Assembly: GCA_023055505.1 (NCBI GenBank)
Contig: JALIRH010000042.1
Location: forward strand, 3,852,335 to 3,916,334
Direction of reading: 5' to 3'
Length of the DNA: 64,000 nucleotides
DNA from: Callipepla californica brunnescens
Taxonomy: Eukaryota > Chordata > Aves > Galliformes > Odontophoridae
Positions within the stretch are counted from its first letter, which is position 1. Each line of letters opens with the position of its first letter. Both the position numbers and the translations under genes were made by a program. Below the pieces are notes generated by a model. That model made no database searches. It saw nothing but the letters and a program-made list of their open reading frames with translations, and was not told the DNA's origin. This document shows positions 1 to 20,562 of the stretch, piece after piece.

Positions 1-65
1 CGGGGCAGCGCCGCCGCCATGTTGGGAGTGGCGCCGAGCTCCGGCCGTTCTCCTGCCTGCGCCAT
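1..65 (-). CDS. Possible partial 5' coding exon, unnamed
   Basis: On the minus strand an ATG at 65-63 opens a frame that stays free of stops to the window edge (about 21 codons, beginning MAQAGERPEL). A second in-frame ATG lies inside the YY1-like motif near 20. The frame is too short and too GC-rich to separate a real coding exon from chance. I do not recognise the peptide. It is listed only because the promoter-like context and motif orientation point the same way. Confidence 0.2.
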   Translation of the reverse strand, partial: MAQAGERPELGATPNMAAALP

Positions 66-300
66 GGCTCCTCCCGCCGGTTCCGCCGCTCCGCCGCGGC
101 GGACGCGTCACCGCCCGGCGCCGCCCGCCCCCGGCGGCCACGTCCGGCGCGGCGTCCGACCGGCGGCTAAGCTCCGCCCCGCTCCGCCGCCATGATAGGT
201 GTGGCGCGGCGCCGAGCCATACTGGGAGCGGCACTTCCGCCTTTGCGCGACTCGGCCGCTGGAGGCCGCCATGTTGGGAGTGGCAAGAAGAGCGGGGGAG
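1..300. promoter_or_regulatory. CpG island with YY1-like motifs
   Basis: Very GC- and CpG-rich sequence at the left edge. Read on the minus strand it holds two copies of AACATGGCGGC (near 12-23 and 264-275), which fits the YY1 consensus common just downstream of start sites. A third, degenerate copy lies near 188. The orientation favours a minus-strand gene leaving the window to the left. In human the gene beyond the AHCYL1 3' end is STRIP1, so its promoter is one candidate, but no STRIP1 sequence is visible. Confidence 0.5.
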
Positions 301-502
301 TGGAGAGAGCCCGAAATGTGGGGTGGGGGGCTCAGACCCCAAACAGAGGGAGCTGGGAGGGGGGGGCAGATCCCGACAGAGGGGCCCAGAGCAGCGCAGC
401 ACCCAGCCCCAGCTTACACCCAACCCAGATCTGGGTGCACGAGGCTCCAGCCCCAATTCCAGGGCCTGGAGGAGCTTGAGGTGGGGGGGCAGAACCCAAA
501 GA

Positions 503-621
503 GCCCCCCTTGGTGGCCCCGAACCCCCCTTGGTGGCCCCAAACCCCCCTTGGTGGCCCCGACCCCCCCCTCAGTGGCCCTGACCCCCCCCTCGGTGGCC
601 CCGACCCCCCCTCGGTGCCCC
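503..621. repeat. Short tandem repeat, about 20-bp unit
   Basis: Six imperfect copies of a unit like CCCCCCTTGGTGGCCCCGA run head to tail. The last copies change TTGG to TCAG or TCGG. It lies just beyond the AHCYL1 polyadenylation region. Confidence 0.8.
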
Positions 622-667
622 AACAAAACCACCCACGGCCAAAGCGCTCTGTTTTTCCTAACAGTTC

Positions 668-9419
<8,752 letters not shown>

Positions 9420-12400
9420 CTACTTATCTCTGCCACCAGAACCCTGAGCTTAAAAAACAAGAGCCCTGGGACACCCAACGTCCCCTCTGCTCCCTCTCTG
9501 GCTCCAAGAACGCCCCACGGAGCCCTGGGCAGTACTGCACAGCTCAGGGCAGAGCTGTGGCTCCTTCACCCCCCCCCCAGCTCTGCTGGTTTGTGCCCAG
9601 AAGCACGGTGCTGACCAAGGCGGGCAGGTCCCAGCCCCAGCTGTGATCCCGGCACTCCTAGCTTCTCTCCCAGCTCAAAAACATGGCATGTCCTTCCAAA
9701 ACCCACACTGAGAGTGGGGGGGGGGGGGAGGGAGGGGACCACCGAGAGAATGTTTCAACAAAACGTGGTTGACATTGCATTGACTTTCAATCTCCCATGC
9801 CTTACAGATGTTTCCATTGGAAGGGATGCCCTCGAGCAGCTCCTGTCCCTCCCAGCTCGGGGCTCTGACCGCTCCCATCAGCCTCAAAGAAGGGGCAAAA
9901 CGGCCCCGAAGTGCTCGGCTCAGCCAGCAGAGCCCCACACAGGCTCCTGGATGAGGAAGGCAATGAGGAAAAGAGCACTGTGGGATGGGACCACGGTGCA
10001 TCCCCACCCGTGGACACAGCCCCACTAAGGAGACGGAGCAGGCTGCATTAAGCACGCTAATCCCCAGCAGGGTTTTACCACAGCTCATCCCAACTGCGTG
10101 GCTTAGCAAAATCTGCCCTAAAATTATCACCCAACGCAGCCGCACGCCAGGACCCTCCGAGCACACACCCACAGAATGAACACAGTCTGGGGCCTGGGAG
10201 CTCTGCTGACCCCATAGGGTCCCCATCTGCCTGCTGGAGACGCTGCTGCTCCCTCTTGCAGGGTGCTGCGGGCCAGAAGGGCCCTGTGGGGATGAACAGG
10301 GCTGCCCCGGGGGCTGCGTGCCCGCAAACCTCGTCCCCGAGCCGTCCCATCCTGCAGGAAGCAGCTCTTCCCATCGGGTGGAGCGTGATGCTGAAGTGCA
10401 AGGAAAATATTTTCCGTCCCGGCCATTCAGGAGCGAGGAGCAAAAGAAAACACGGCGGGGCTGGAGGAGTACCAGGGCAGAGGGCTGCAAGCTCAGCACC
10501 GAGCTGCGGGACAGGCCAGCAGGGACCGCAGGATGCTCTGCATCCGCACGCTGCCTGCTCTCAGTCACACCCCCCAGCGCACACACCGGCTCCGAGCTGC
10601 ACAGGAGGGAGGAGGTGACCCCCCCTGAAACAAAGCAGAGCTGCCAACCCCCACTTAACACCCCCCCACACACACAGGGGCAGCAGGAAGGAGCAGAAAA
10701 GGCACCGCAGGGGCTGAGGTCTCTCCGGCCACGAAGCGGCGGAGGGGAAAAAAGAAAAGAGGAGGGGAAAAAAAAGAAAAGAAAAAAAAAGCCCGACAAC
10801 ACAGCGTGAGGCTTTTCTTATTTTCTAGGTCACAAAGAAGAGCACGGAGCAGCAGGTTTGCTCGGGACAACCCCCTGGAGAGGGGACAGCTCCTTCCAGG
10901 CTCCGTTCCCACAACCGCCGGCCCAGAGAGGCCCCGGAGATGCCGCTGGGAACACACAGCCACAGGAGCTGGCAGCGGCCCCGGGCGGGCAGCGCTGCCG
11001 TCCTCAGCCCCACTCTGCCCTACTTGCAGGCCAGGCCAGCCCCACAGCCCCCCCGAGGGCAGCGCTGCCCAGCCGTGGGGCACGGACCCACCAGCACGCT
11101 GGGGATGCAGACGGAGCTCGGGACTCGAGCGTGTGGTTTTGGGGTGGAAGTCACGAAGGCGGCTGTGGGTGTTTGTTGGGCTCCTGCCCTGCCAGGTTCC
11201 ACGGCCCCACGGGGCGTTTCTGGCCCGTAAGAAACCCAAAGGGAACATCGGCGGCTCCAGCAGGAGGATGGGGACGGTGGGGTCAGCAAACCGCAGCTCC
11301 ACAGCCCGACCCTGGCCCCAAACCAGCAGCAAGGTTTGGAGAAGGCCTCCAGGGGTGCATTTGGCCCCGTGATTCATTCTACCTCCTCCCGGCAGCCACG
11401 CTGAGCCACAACCAAGGCAGCAGCTGAGACACCGCAGAGCTGGCAGGACGCTGCGCCCAAGCTCCAGGCACGACCACATTTCCAGCCCGAATCCGCTCAG
11501 CGGCGAGAAACAGCCCGGCCAGAGCAGATTTGGGACGAGATGACCTTCAGCACTCCCCTTCCCGACTCAGCTCTGCTCGGTGATGCTGCGGGCAGCGAGC
11601 AGCCTCAGCCAGCAGCACGGGGTGCAGAGCCACGCGGGCAGCTCCCGACGGTCCGCAGAGCACAGCCACGGCACAGGCGAGCACGTGGCAGTCACGGCTC
11701 GAGGACTTTCCCCTCGGTGACACAGCAGCTCCCCATCCCTTTGAAGATAACTCGGGGCGGCTCAGCTCCACGGATCAAAGGGGGAACGGCAGCACACGGA
11801 GCCCCACGGAGGCTCACGGGGGGGTTCTGCTGCTGCCAGCAACTCCCTGAGCAGGAACTGCAGCCAGACCTCAGCCCCATGCTGCTCCCAGCAGCGAAAT
11901 GAAGGGCACTGAGGTCCCGGCCGAGCCCTGCCACCATCCCGCACCCCTCAGCTGGGGGAGGAGGGCTGGGGGAAGCACTGGGGAAAAAGAAAAGCAACAA
12001 AACGAAGTTGCCGTGAGCACAGGAGGTGGATTAGGGACTTTTCATCGCTTGGAGGGACAGCAGGAAAGGACTCAGCCCACCCCGAAGGTGGTCGCCCCAC
12101 GAAGGGGCGGCGGTGGAAAACAAACAGACCGTGGGATTAAATGGGATTTTAAGCATCCAACTGTTAAAGAGTAACCGGGGATAATTACTGCCTCACGAAC
12201 ACCTCCGGGTCAAAGGTGTGCCTCCTCCAGCTGATAAAGAGCACGCTCCTTGGACTCCGGGCAGCCAGGCAAGGCACTGCTCCATGTGGGACATGGGGAC
12301 GGCCCCCAGGGACAAGGGGGGACCCCAATGCTGAGGGCAGTGAGCTCCCATTGCGCTGCAGAGGTTGACCCTACAAAGCCAGCGCCGTGCTGTGTTACCT

Positions 12401-12946
12401 GGACACCTCCTGAAGTGCAAACACAGACCTGCGTGGCTCGCTGGGTCAGCCCAGCACAGATATGGGGGTTTGTGGAGGACTGATAGGGCACGGAAATGGG
12501 GAAGGCATCGCCCAGGAGGAGCCTCCCACCCCACAGTCGCCAGCGAGATAATTGGTGTTAATTGGAGCCGCTCGCAGGTGCTTATAGGGCAGAGGGAGAA
12601 GCAACAGCCCCAGCACGCTGAGGAGGTGAAGGCCACAGAAATTTAATTAATTCACGGCCATTTTTAAATGAAAGCCCTCTCATCCATTATCACAGCCCCA
12701 CCAGGACGCAGCAGCACGTGGGAGCGCGGTCAGAGCGCTCACCAACCCCCCAGAAAACCCCAAAGCCCCCCCAACCCAAAGGCTGCCCCACACCGAGCCA
12801 GGAGCACCTCAAGACCTCTTTGGGCCTTTCCAGAGACAGAGCAGCTCAGCCCAGCACCCAGCAGCAGCTGGAGGATGCTCCCACCCAAAGCCGCGGCTGG
12901 AAGGGAAACCGAAGCTGCCAAAGCAGAACGAGCTCTTCCATCTTAC

Positions 12947-13050
12947 CCAAGAATCACAGGGGTCAGAAAAGACCCCCGAGGTCACCGAGTCCAACCCTCC
13001 CCACCAACCACATCCCATTGTTCAGGTCACCCCCCCACGGGGACGGTCAC
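12947..13050 (-). mobile_element. CR1 LINE 3' fragment
   Basis: Minus-strand CR1 end: AGAATCACAGGGGTCAGAAA followed by the diagnostic GAGTCCAACCCTCC. The left boundary is fairly clear; the right one is a guess as similarity decays. Confidence 0.8.
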
Positions 13051-15255
13051 CCCAGCAGTTGCTCACCAGCCCCAGGAGCCCTTTGGTTTCGACACCTCTG
13101 CTCAGCAGGGCTGCGAGGAGGGACAGAAGCAGCTTCAGCAGAGGCTGACGCTGCTCAGAGGGATCACTGCTGCGGTGATCCGGCACGGCAGCCCTGGGGA
13201 TGCCGGCTCTCTGCAAACAGCGCTGATTTGGATACGTTAAGGCCAAGAAGTGGGCAGTCCTCGTGCCCTGCTCGCAGCCCAGGCTCGTGCTGCCCGTGGG
13301 CGGCGTGGGCTCTGCCAACGGCCGACCAGGAGGAGCCGTACCCACCTCTGAAGGCAGCAGGAGCCTCACCCGAACGGCAGCGCAGCGTGCCTGACTCGCT
13401 GGAACACCGCGTCCCCGGCCATGGCAGTTCTTTGGCTGTCACCAACCTGAAGTAAACAAGATTCTGCAGTGGCACTGAGCTCGTTACCAAGGCCACCGCA
13501 TTGATCCCCGGGTGGAATTCACACGAGCAGCTCCAACACGCCACGGGGCAGCCGAGGTGGTCTCCCGCAGGCAGCCCCCACCTCCTGCTGCCACACAGAG
13601 CACTCTGAGCCTACGACAGCGGCCACAAGCCCCTCGAACTGACCCATCGAGAGGCAGGGTGCTGCCAAAGCACCAGCACGAGGTACCCCATAGGGCAGAC
13701 AGGAGCCCCGGGGACATCACCGCGATGTGTATACCCAGATAAGCAGCCTGGATCAAAGGGTTCAGCAGGAAGCGAAGCAAAGCCCTCCGCAAACGGCACC
13801 GCAGGAAGCGCCCGACGATAAGGAGCCGGGCTGATAGGAGCAAAGCTCCTTGACTAAGTGCTGCTCAAACAGCCAGGGCACTGCTGGGGGGAGCAGGGCA
13901 GCGGCCTCACCTGTACAGCCCTGTGCTGAACCGGCTGCTGCTCGGGGAGGGTCAGCCCCAAGCCGGCCCCAACCCCACAGCTCCCCGAGCAGGAGCTGAG
14001 CGGGGCAGCAGGAACGGGACCCAGCCTGGGGTGGGAACCCCGTGCAGGGAAAACTGCTAGGGTCCCGAGGCCAAATCCAGCTCGGGGTTTGCTCCACCTG
14101 GGTATGGGAAGGGGGAAGAGCAGGGAGGTAACAAAAGAACAGATGGTTGGGGAAGGAAGTGAGCAGCTGAGCACGCAGCATCTGCTTGGAGAAGCAGCAC
14201 AGGAGGTGGGCACGGCCGGGGACGGGCACGGAGAGGCACGCAGGCACCCGTGAGCAGCCAGGCTAAGGGATGAAACGAAAGGAAGAGGAAAAATGAGCAG
14301 CTCTGGGAGCTGTGCTGCTGCAAGGGCCGCCCCAACCCAACGTGCTGAGGGGGTGCTGGGCTCCTGAGCACCGAGCAGGAGCAAGGAGGACCCAGAGCAA
14401 CGGGGACGAGCTGCAGCACTGGGACTGCAGCAAGGTCAGGTGCTGCTCAGCAGTGGGACGGAGCAGCTCTGGATCCCCTGCTCCCACCTCCCCCAGCTCA
14501 CAGCTCTCCACGCTCACTGCATGAATAAGCAGATCCTGCTGCGGAGGGGACAAACACGGACGGGGCACCCAAAGCTCACCAGCACAGCTCCGCAGCTCAG
14601 GGCTCAGAGAGCTGGGAAAGCCCACTGCCAAGGGCAGCATCCCCAGGGTGCAGGCAGTGCTGCCGCAGCACGGCCAGCACTGGAAGGGGGGGGGGGCTGG
14701 AAGAGCACGCACTGCCCTTCGCTTCTCCTTCAGCCCCGCATCCATATGCACACAACACAATCACACAGCACACAGGAGAGAGCACAGAGCTCGGCACCGC
14801 TCACCTCCGCCTGCAAAGCATTCCCAGCGAAGCTGGGGCTGCAAACCCGAGCGGACTGGGAGCGCCCAGAGGAGCCCCAGCTGCGTGCCTGCGCGGCCCT
14901 GCACCCATCGCAGGGAATCTCTTCACCTCTTACCTCCCGCCGTTTCACTTCTTCACCTTCAACAAATCGGGGGGGGGAAGGGGGAAGCAACCGCAGCCAC
15001 CGCTGAGAGCTGCCCTAAGCAGCTTTGGCTTGCATTAAAACCAAGAGGCATTTTAATGGTTTCATTGCGATCCCGCTTCGAAGGCATCCGAAAGCGCCTC
15101 GAGCTGGGGGCAATCCTCCCCCCCCTCCTCGTCCTTCCATCCTCTGCCAACGCTTCCAGCACTACCGAGCTGTGTTTGCACGCACCAGCCAGGCCGAGGG
15201 AACAGTGGCCCCGAGCGTTTTGTTCCTTGACCTCGGACACATCGCACGCTCCTCG

Positions 15256-15322
15256 GGGTCCCAGGGCAACCCCGGGGTCCCAGGGCAACCCCGGGGTCCC
15301 AGGGGCAACCCCGGGGTCCCAG
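15256..15322. repeat. Tandem repeat, about 20-bp unit
   Basis: Nearly four copies of CGGGGTCCCAGGGCAACCC, some with one extra G. The array lies about 190 bases left of the assembly gap, and high-GC repeats like this may have contributed to the break. Confidence 0.85.
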
Positions 15323-15513
15323 AGCCGATGTTATCGGCCTCAAATGCCTCCTGCTGCTCAGGGCACCTCTACATCACCTCCCAACCGCCGCAGTGAGCGC
15401 GCTGTGCCATGATCCCGGGCAGACAGCAGCACAGCCAAGGGAATGAAGCATCCCCCCCCCCACCCCGGGCACGCACAGCCCTCCCCACCGAGAACGCTGG
15501 ACTATATCTCTGG

Positions 15514-15613
15514 NNNNNNNNNNNNNNNNNNNNNNNNNNNNNNNNNNNNNNNNNNNNNNNNNNNNNNNNNNNNNNNNNNNNNNNNNNNNNNNNNNNNNNN
15601 NNNNNNNNNNNNN
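15514..15613. other. Assembly gap (100 N)
   Basis: Exactly 100 N, a conventional placeholder for unknown length. The flanks are GC-rich. The missing first exon of AHCYL1 could lie here, or the gap could join two separate contigs. Confidence 0.95.
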
Positions 15614-16078
15614 GCCGAATAAACGCGCTGGTTTGGGATCTCCGTGCGGTCCACTTTGTGTCCTTGCCAGCTCCTCGGCTCGCGTCCCTCTGTCCCCATT
15701 GCCACCGGCAGCACCGGGGTGCGGGAGTGGGGCGGGGACGGGGGACAGAGCGGGGGGGACGGGACCCGCACCGCGCAGCGGTGGCTGCGGGGGTACGGGG
15801 GCAGCGATGGGGAGAGGCGATGTGGGGCGGGGATGGGGGGCAGGAGGGGCTGTCCGCGGGGCTGCGGGGAGCGGGGCCGTGCCGGGGCGCTCCGCCCGGT
15901 GGGGGCGGGCTGGGGCCGCTGCGTGCGGCGGGAGGCAGTGCCGCGGGGGGGCACCGGGCGGCGGCCGAGCTGCACCGGCTGCGGCGTCACTGCGGGCCTG
16001 CACCGGGCCGGCACCGCCACCGGCACCGCGCGGGGTGGGCACCGGCACCCCCATCCCCCCCCCAACCCCGCAGCCCCG
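15614..16078 (+). promoter_or_regulatory. SHISA4: CpG-rich SHISA4 promoter and 5' UTR
   Basis: GC-rich, CpG-dense sequence directly upstream of the SHISA4 start codon, with many CCGGCACC-type elements. I could not place a TATA box or a start site. It begins at the assembly gap, so the island may be incomplete. Confidence 0.5.
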
Positions 16079-18245
16079 ATGGGTACCGCCGGCGGCGGAT
16101 GGCCGCTGGCCGGCACCGTGCTGATGGCCGTGGCCGCTTCGCTGGGTGAGTGAGCGACACGCAGGAGTGGGGGGGGGGGCCGGGGACACCGGCTGTGACC
16201 GTGGGACGCGGCGACACGGGGAGGGGCAGTGCCCGGGGAGGGGGAGCCCCGTGGGGGGGGGGGGGGGGCGGGGGGGGGGTGCGCGCGGTGCGGAGCCGCC
16301 GTCCGCCGCTGTGACCCTGCGGGCACCGGGAACCCCCACGGGGTTATTCCGGGAGTGCGGAGCCAGAAATAGAGCGGGGGAGGGTGGGGCCGGGACGGGG
16401 GGGACGTGGGGATGGGATGGGGTGGGGACAGCACGGAGGTGGGATGGAGAGGTGCGCGGGAGGGAGCGTGGGGGGTGGGATGGAGGGAGGTGGGGGGGGG
16501 GGACACGGTAAGGGGGTATGGGGATGTGGGAATGGGATGGAGCTGGGGACAGGGTGGGCAGATGGGATGGAGCCGGGTATAGGGATGTGGGGATGGGTGG
16601 AGCGGGGTGTGGGGGTGGGATGAAGTGGGGAGTGGGTATGTGGGAATGGGACAGAATAGGAATGTGGGGACTGCACGGGGTGAAGTATGGGGACACGATT
16701 GTGGGATGCAGTAGGGATGGAGAGGGCTTTGGGGACACAGTGCCACGGGCACAGCGTGGAGCCGGGGACAGGGATGTGGGGATGCCACTCGGGGCTGCGG
16801 GCGTGGGCTGCCCCGGGTGACGTGGGTGGTGGTCCCCAGCGGCGGGGGACGAGGACTGCCTGTGGTACGTGGACAGGAACGGCTCGTGGCACCCCGGCTT
16901 CGACTGCAAGGCCTTCTCATTCTGCTGCGGCACGTGCCACCAGCGGTACTGCTGCTACGACCCCACACGCCTCCTGACCGAGCGCCAGCAGCGGCACTGC
17001 CTCGCATTCAGGTGCTGGGTGCTGGGTGCTGGGGGTCACTGCTGGGTGCTGGGGGTCACTGCTGGGTGCTGGGGGTCATTGCTAGGTGCTAGAGGTCACT
17101 GCTGGGTGCTGAGGGTCACTGCTGGGTGCTGGGGGTCACTGCTGGGCATCACTGCTGGGTGCTGGGAGTCACTGCTGGGTGCTGGAGGTCACTGCTAGGT
17201 GCTGGGGGTCACTGCTGGGCATCACTGCTGGGTGCTGGGAGTCACTGCTGGGTGCTGGAGGTCACTGCTAGGTGCTGGGGGTCACTGCTGGGCGTCACTG
17301 CTGGGTGCTGGGAGTCACTGCTGGGTGCTAGAGGTCACTGCTGGATGCTGGGAGTCACTGCTGGGCATCACTGCTGGGTGCTACAGGTCACTGCTGGGTG
17401 CTGGCTCTGGGTGCTGAGCACCATGCTGGGCGCTGGGCACTTTCCTTTGGGCACTGGGGTCAGAGCGCTGTCCCTCAGCCCTAAGACCATCGCGGGCATC
17501 GCCTCGGCCGTGGTGCTCTTCATCGCCATCGTCACCACCATCGTCTGCTGTTTCATGTGCTCCTGTTGTTATCTGTACCAGCGGCGGCAGCACCTCCGCA
17601 CCCCCCTGCAAGGTGGGAGCTGGGAGGGGTCGGGGGTGTAGGGTGGGGGGTCTGCAAGGGAGCAGGGGGAGGGATTTGGGGGTAGGGTGGGGATTTGGGG
17701 TGCGGGGAGGAGGATTTGGGGTAGAGATGGAAGGATTTAAGGTGCAAGGAGAGGGATTTTGGGGTGCAAAGGGGGGGGTGGAGTATAGAAGGAGGGATTT
17801 GGGGTGCTGGGTGGGGGATTTGGGGTGAGAAGAATGATTTGGGATGTACGTTGGGGGATTTGGAGCGCAGGACTGGGACTCAGGGTTGGCACAGGGCAGC
17901 AGTGGTGGCAGCCCCCAGCCCTCTCTCCTGCAGGCCCTGAGATCCCGCTGGCCAGCTACCCTGCACCCCCACCCGCCCCCTTCCCTATGGACCCCAAAGC
18001 CGGCCCCGTGCCCCCCCAGCCCGGCTTCACCCCCATGGCCATGTACCCACCCGCCGGCCCTGCCGCCCAGTACCCGCTATACCCCTCAGGACCCCCCGTC
18101 TACAACCCCACAGGTGAGCACTGCATCCCCCCTAAAAGCACCACAGCCTTTTTAGGGGGGGGGGACCCACGCTGACCCCCCCCAATCTCTCTTTGCAGCA
18201 CCACCACCCTACGTCCCTGCACAGCCCAGTTATCCCGGTGCCTGA
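16079..18245 (+). CDS. SHISA4: SHISA4 transmembrane protein
   Basis: Shisa-family single-pass membrane protein of poorly known function. Five exons: 16079-16145, 16840-17011, 17479-17612, 17934-18113, 18199-18245. Phases close to give 199 residues (human about 197). Residues 1 to about 26 form a signal peptide rich in Ala and Leu. Residues 28-79 are the Cys-rich ectodomain, including the paired cysteines FCCGTC and YCCYD typical of Shisa proteins. A membrane helix at about 84-108 is followed by a CCFMCSCCY cysteine cluster suited to palmitoylation. The tail is rich in Pro and Tyr with a PPPY motif at 186-189, a probable WW-domain ligand. Human SHISA4 also lies near LMOD1 and TIMM17A. Three of its four introns carry GC-rich repeats. 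Confidence 0.95.
16390..16700. repeat. G-rich degenerate repeat, SHISA4 intron 1
   Basis: Loose repetition of GGGATGTGGGGATGGG-like units with many runs of three or more G. The sequence could form G-quadruplexes. Copies are too degenerate for a fixed unit length. Confidence 0.7.
17012..17440. repeat. Minisatellite filling SHISA4 intron 2
   Basis: About 20 copies of a 20-base unit, GGGTGCTGGGGGTCACTGCT, with point variants (GGGAGTC, GGAGGTC, TAGGTGC). Interspersed 13-base short units carry GGGCATCACTGCT. A higher-order block of several units recurs about three times between 17140 and 17330. The array begins at the 5' splice site itself and takes up nearly the whole 467-base intron. Confidence 0.95.
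17640..17880. repeat. Degenerate GGGATTTGGGGTGC repeat, SHISA4 intron 3
   Basis: Roughly eight divergent copies of a GGGATTTGGGGTGC-based unit with variable spacers of 15-25 bases, following the donor of the exon at 17479-17612. Confidence 0.8.
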
Positions 18246-18539
18246 GCCCCCCCTCTCCCAAAGGAAACACCCACAGGGGACACAGCTGGGGGGGCACCCG
18301 CTGTCCCCCCCCCCCCAGGGCTGCAGTTCTGCCCTGCGATGCTCATGGAAATCACTCCCCCCCCACCCCCGGCCATTGTGGGGACAAGCAGCACAGAGTG
18401 GCTTTTGTCCCCACCCCACACACTGGGCCTATTGTGGGTGCTCGCAGGGGGGGAAGCCATGCATGAGGGTGGGGGGAGCGAGGCTGGGGGTCCCCGTGCT
18501 CCCCAGCACCGGGGGGGTTCTGTGGTCCAAGCAGGCAGC

Positions 18540-18545
18540 ATTAAA
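18540..18545 (+). terminator. SHISA4: SHISA4 polyadenylation signal
   Basis: ATTAAA about 295 bases after the stop codon, followed 25 bases on by a GTGTTGTGT stretch that fits the downstream GU-rich element. Confidence 0.65.
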
Positions 18546-18559
18546 CCGCCTGCCCCCCC

Positions 18560-19090
18560 CCGGCGTGGTGTTGTGTCAATGCTTGTGCACCCTAATGGGG
18601 AAGCAGGAGGGGGGGGGGACACCAATTCCAGCGGGGTCGCGATCCTCCTCCCCCCTCTGAACATTCCAACATCCAAAAACACGAGCGTTTCCTTTCAGCG
18701 ACCCCCCCTCCCCCCCTCAACCGACACAAAACCGGGGGTGCGCGCCCCGACCACGGCGGCATTTGGGGTTCAGGAGCCCCGAACCCACAGCCCTGAGTGC
18801 AGCGCAGTGATTTTTTCCCCAGCTCTCCGCGCCGGGAATCGTCTGCCCCCCATCCGCTGTGGGCTGTGATTCACTGCCTATTTTCGGAGCGATTCACACC
18901 GTGCAGCGGCACGGAGGGGGGGGTGGGGGGGCTAAATTTGGGACTGCCACATCCCCAGCAGCCCGAGTGGGACCCACAACGCAGCTCCGCGCACACCCCC
19001 TGCCCCACCTCGGGGGTCCCAGCCCCGCGTGTCCCCCCCCCCCCCCCCCCTTCCCATAAAAGCAAAGCCCCACAATGAGCGGGGGAGGGG
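18560..19090. other. Gap between convergent genes
   Basis: Short, C-run-rich sequence between the probable ends of SHISA4 and the Myb/SANT-like gene. I see no gene, only poly-C runs, the longest near 19026-19050. Confidence 0.5.
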
Positions 19091-19115
19091 GGGAAACCAG
19101 AGCCCAGCGCTGACT

Positions 19116-19121
19116 TTTATT
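19116..19121 (-). terminator. Polyadenylation signal of Myb/SANT-like gene
   Basis: AATAAA on the minus strand, 92 bases past the stop codon. A plus-strand AATAAA also occurs close by near 19137. Confidence 0.65.
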
Positions 19122-19212
19122 ATAGTGGGAGCCGAAAAATAAAACCGGGGCGGGAGGCGCGGGTGTGGGGGGAGGGAAATGGAAGGGGGGAATGGGGGGT
19201 GGGGGGGTTGAC

Positions 19213-20562
19213 TCAAGGCTGGGGGGCTGCGTGCCCCCCGAGGTAGCGCTCGCGGATCTGGGCCAGGCTGGCACTGAGCCCCCCCAGCGCCTGAGCGATG
19301 CTGCGCAGCACCGCGGCCGTTTCTCGGCGGCTCTCGGCGCACTCCCGGCGGAAGGCGCTCATCTCCCGCACCAGGCGCTCGTTGCAGCGGATGAGCCGCA
19401 GCTCGGCCGGGCTGAGCCGGGCGCTGCCGTCGGGGGTCCCATCCGCCGCCGCCCCGGGCCCCCCCCCCGTTTCGCTGCAGTCACTGAGCCGTTCGCTGTC
19501 CGGCTCGAACAGCACGCTGCTGGGGAAATCGCAGCCCGGAGGTTCAGGCTGCATCCCCAGGTCGGGTTGGGGGGGCTGGGGGGGGGTCCAGCCCTCGCCG
19601 GGTGTGCGGGTGCTGCCGTGGGGCTGCCGCCGTGCCGGGACGGTGCCGCCGTCTGTGGGGTCACGGAAGGGCTCCGTCTTCACCTCCACCGGTTCCTCCT
19701 TCACCACCTCCTCCTTCACACCTGCACCGGGACGGAGCGATGTCACATCGCCGTCGGTGCCCCCCACCCCCGTGGCGGCCCTCGGGACCCCCAGCGCTGG
19801 GATCTGGGGCGGGAGGGCGAGAAGCGCTCTGCCACGGGGACACTCCATCCCGGAGCACCCACGTCCCGTGTCCCCCACCGCCTCCATCCACCCCTCTACC
19901 CGCGTTCCACATCCCGGTCCTCCCACGTCCCTTCCGTGCCTCCGCGTCCACGTCCCAACCCGTCCACGTCCCTGCGTGACTCCACCACATCCCTGCCCCA
20001 CCCCCACGTCCCCATCCACCTTCCACTCTCCCCATCACAGCCCTCCCACGCTCCCACCCCATCCCACTCCACCCCGGTCCCCACACATCCACCCCACATC
20101 CCTCCCCCCCCCCGCCCATCCCGGTGCTCCCCTCCCCCCCCCCGCCCCGCACGCACCGCGCGGCGCCGCCCCGTCCGCCCCGAGCAGCGGTCCCCAGACG
20201 GGCGCGGGTCCGGGGCCGAGCTCTGCGGTGCCGGTAACGGCCCCGTGGTGGCGGGCCGGGATGCTGCGCGGGGCCGGGCCCTGCCGCTCCTGCCGGTGCC
20301 GCGTGATTTTGTCGTTAGCGCGGCGCCGCAGCCCCCGCCAGCGGTTCTTCACCTCCCCGATGTCGCGCTGGTTGCGGCCGGCGGCGTTGATTTTGTTGGT
20401 GATCCGCCACCAGATCTTCTGCTTCTCGTACGCGTTCACGGTGCTGGCGGCGGCGCCGAAGAGCAGCGGTTCGTAACGGAGCACTTCGCTCATCAGGATC
20501 TCGATCTCCTGCAGCGTGAAGTTGGGCTTCCGCTTCAGCAGCCCCCGCCGCGCCGCCGCCAT
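19213..20562 (-). CDS. Myb/SANT-like DNA-binding domain protein
   Basis: Two-exon gene, 20157-20562 and 19213-19721. The split glycine codon (G then GT) joins cleanly to give 304 residues. Residues about 12-90 form a Myb/SANT-like helix-turn-helix domain of the NAIF1/MSANTD type: FTLQEIEILMSEVL, a conserved IWWRITNKIN core and EVKNRWRGLRRR. Next come a Pro/Gly-rich linker and three consecutive sumoylation-type motifs (VKEE 137-140, VKEE 142-145, VKTE 149-152). The last 70 residues (LSPAELRLIR onward) look like a dimerising coiled coil. The architecture suggests a nuclear transcriptional regulator, with sumoylation implying repression. No established name is recognised; birds have many 'NAIF1-like' loci. 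I recall no counterpart between human SHISA4 and LMOD1. Confidence 0.8.

Noticed and set aside
9675..10802. 375-residue minus-strand frame as an AHCYL1 first exon
   Set aside because: It shows no family sequence, no donor after KAPKK, and low-complexity content.
15374..16933. 519-residue and 501-residue minus-strand open frames across the gap
   Set aside because: Low-complexity Pro/Ser frames that lack stops because the DNA is GC-rich; they read through N and lie antisense to SHISA4.
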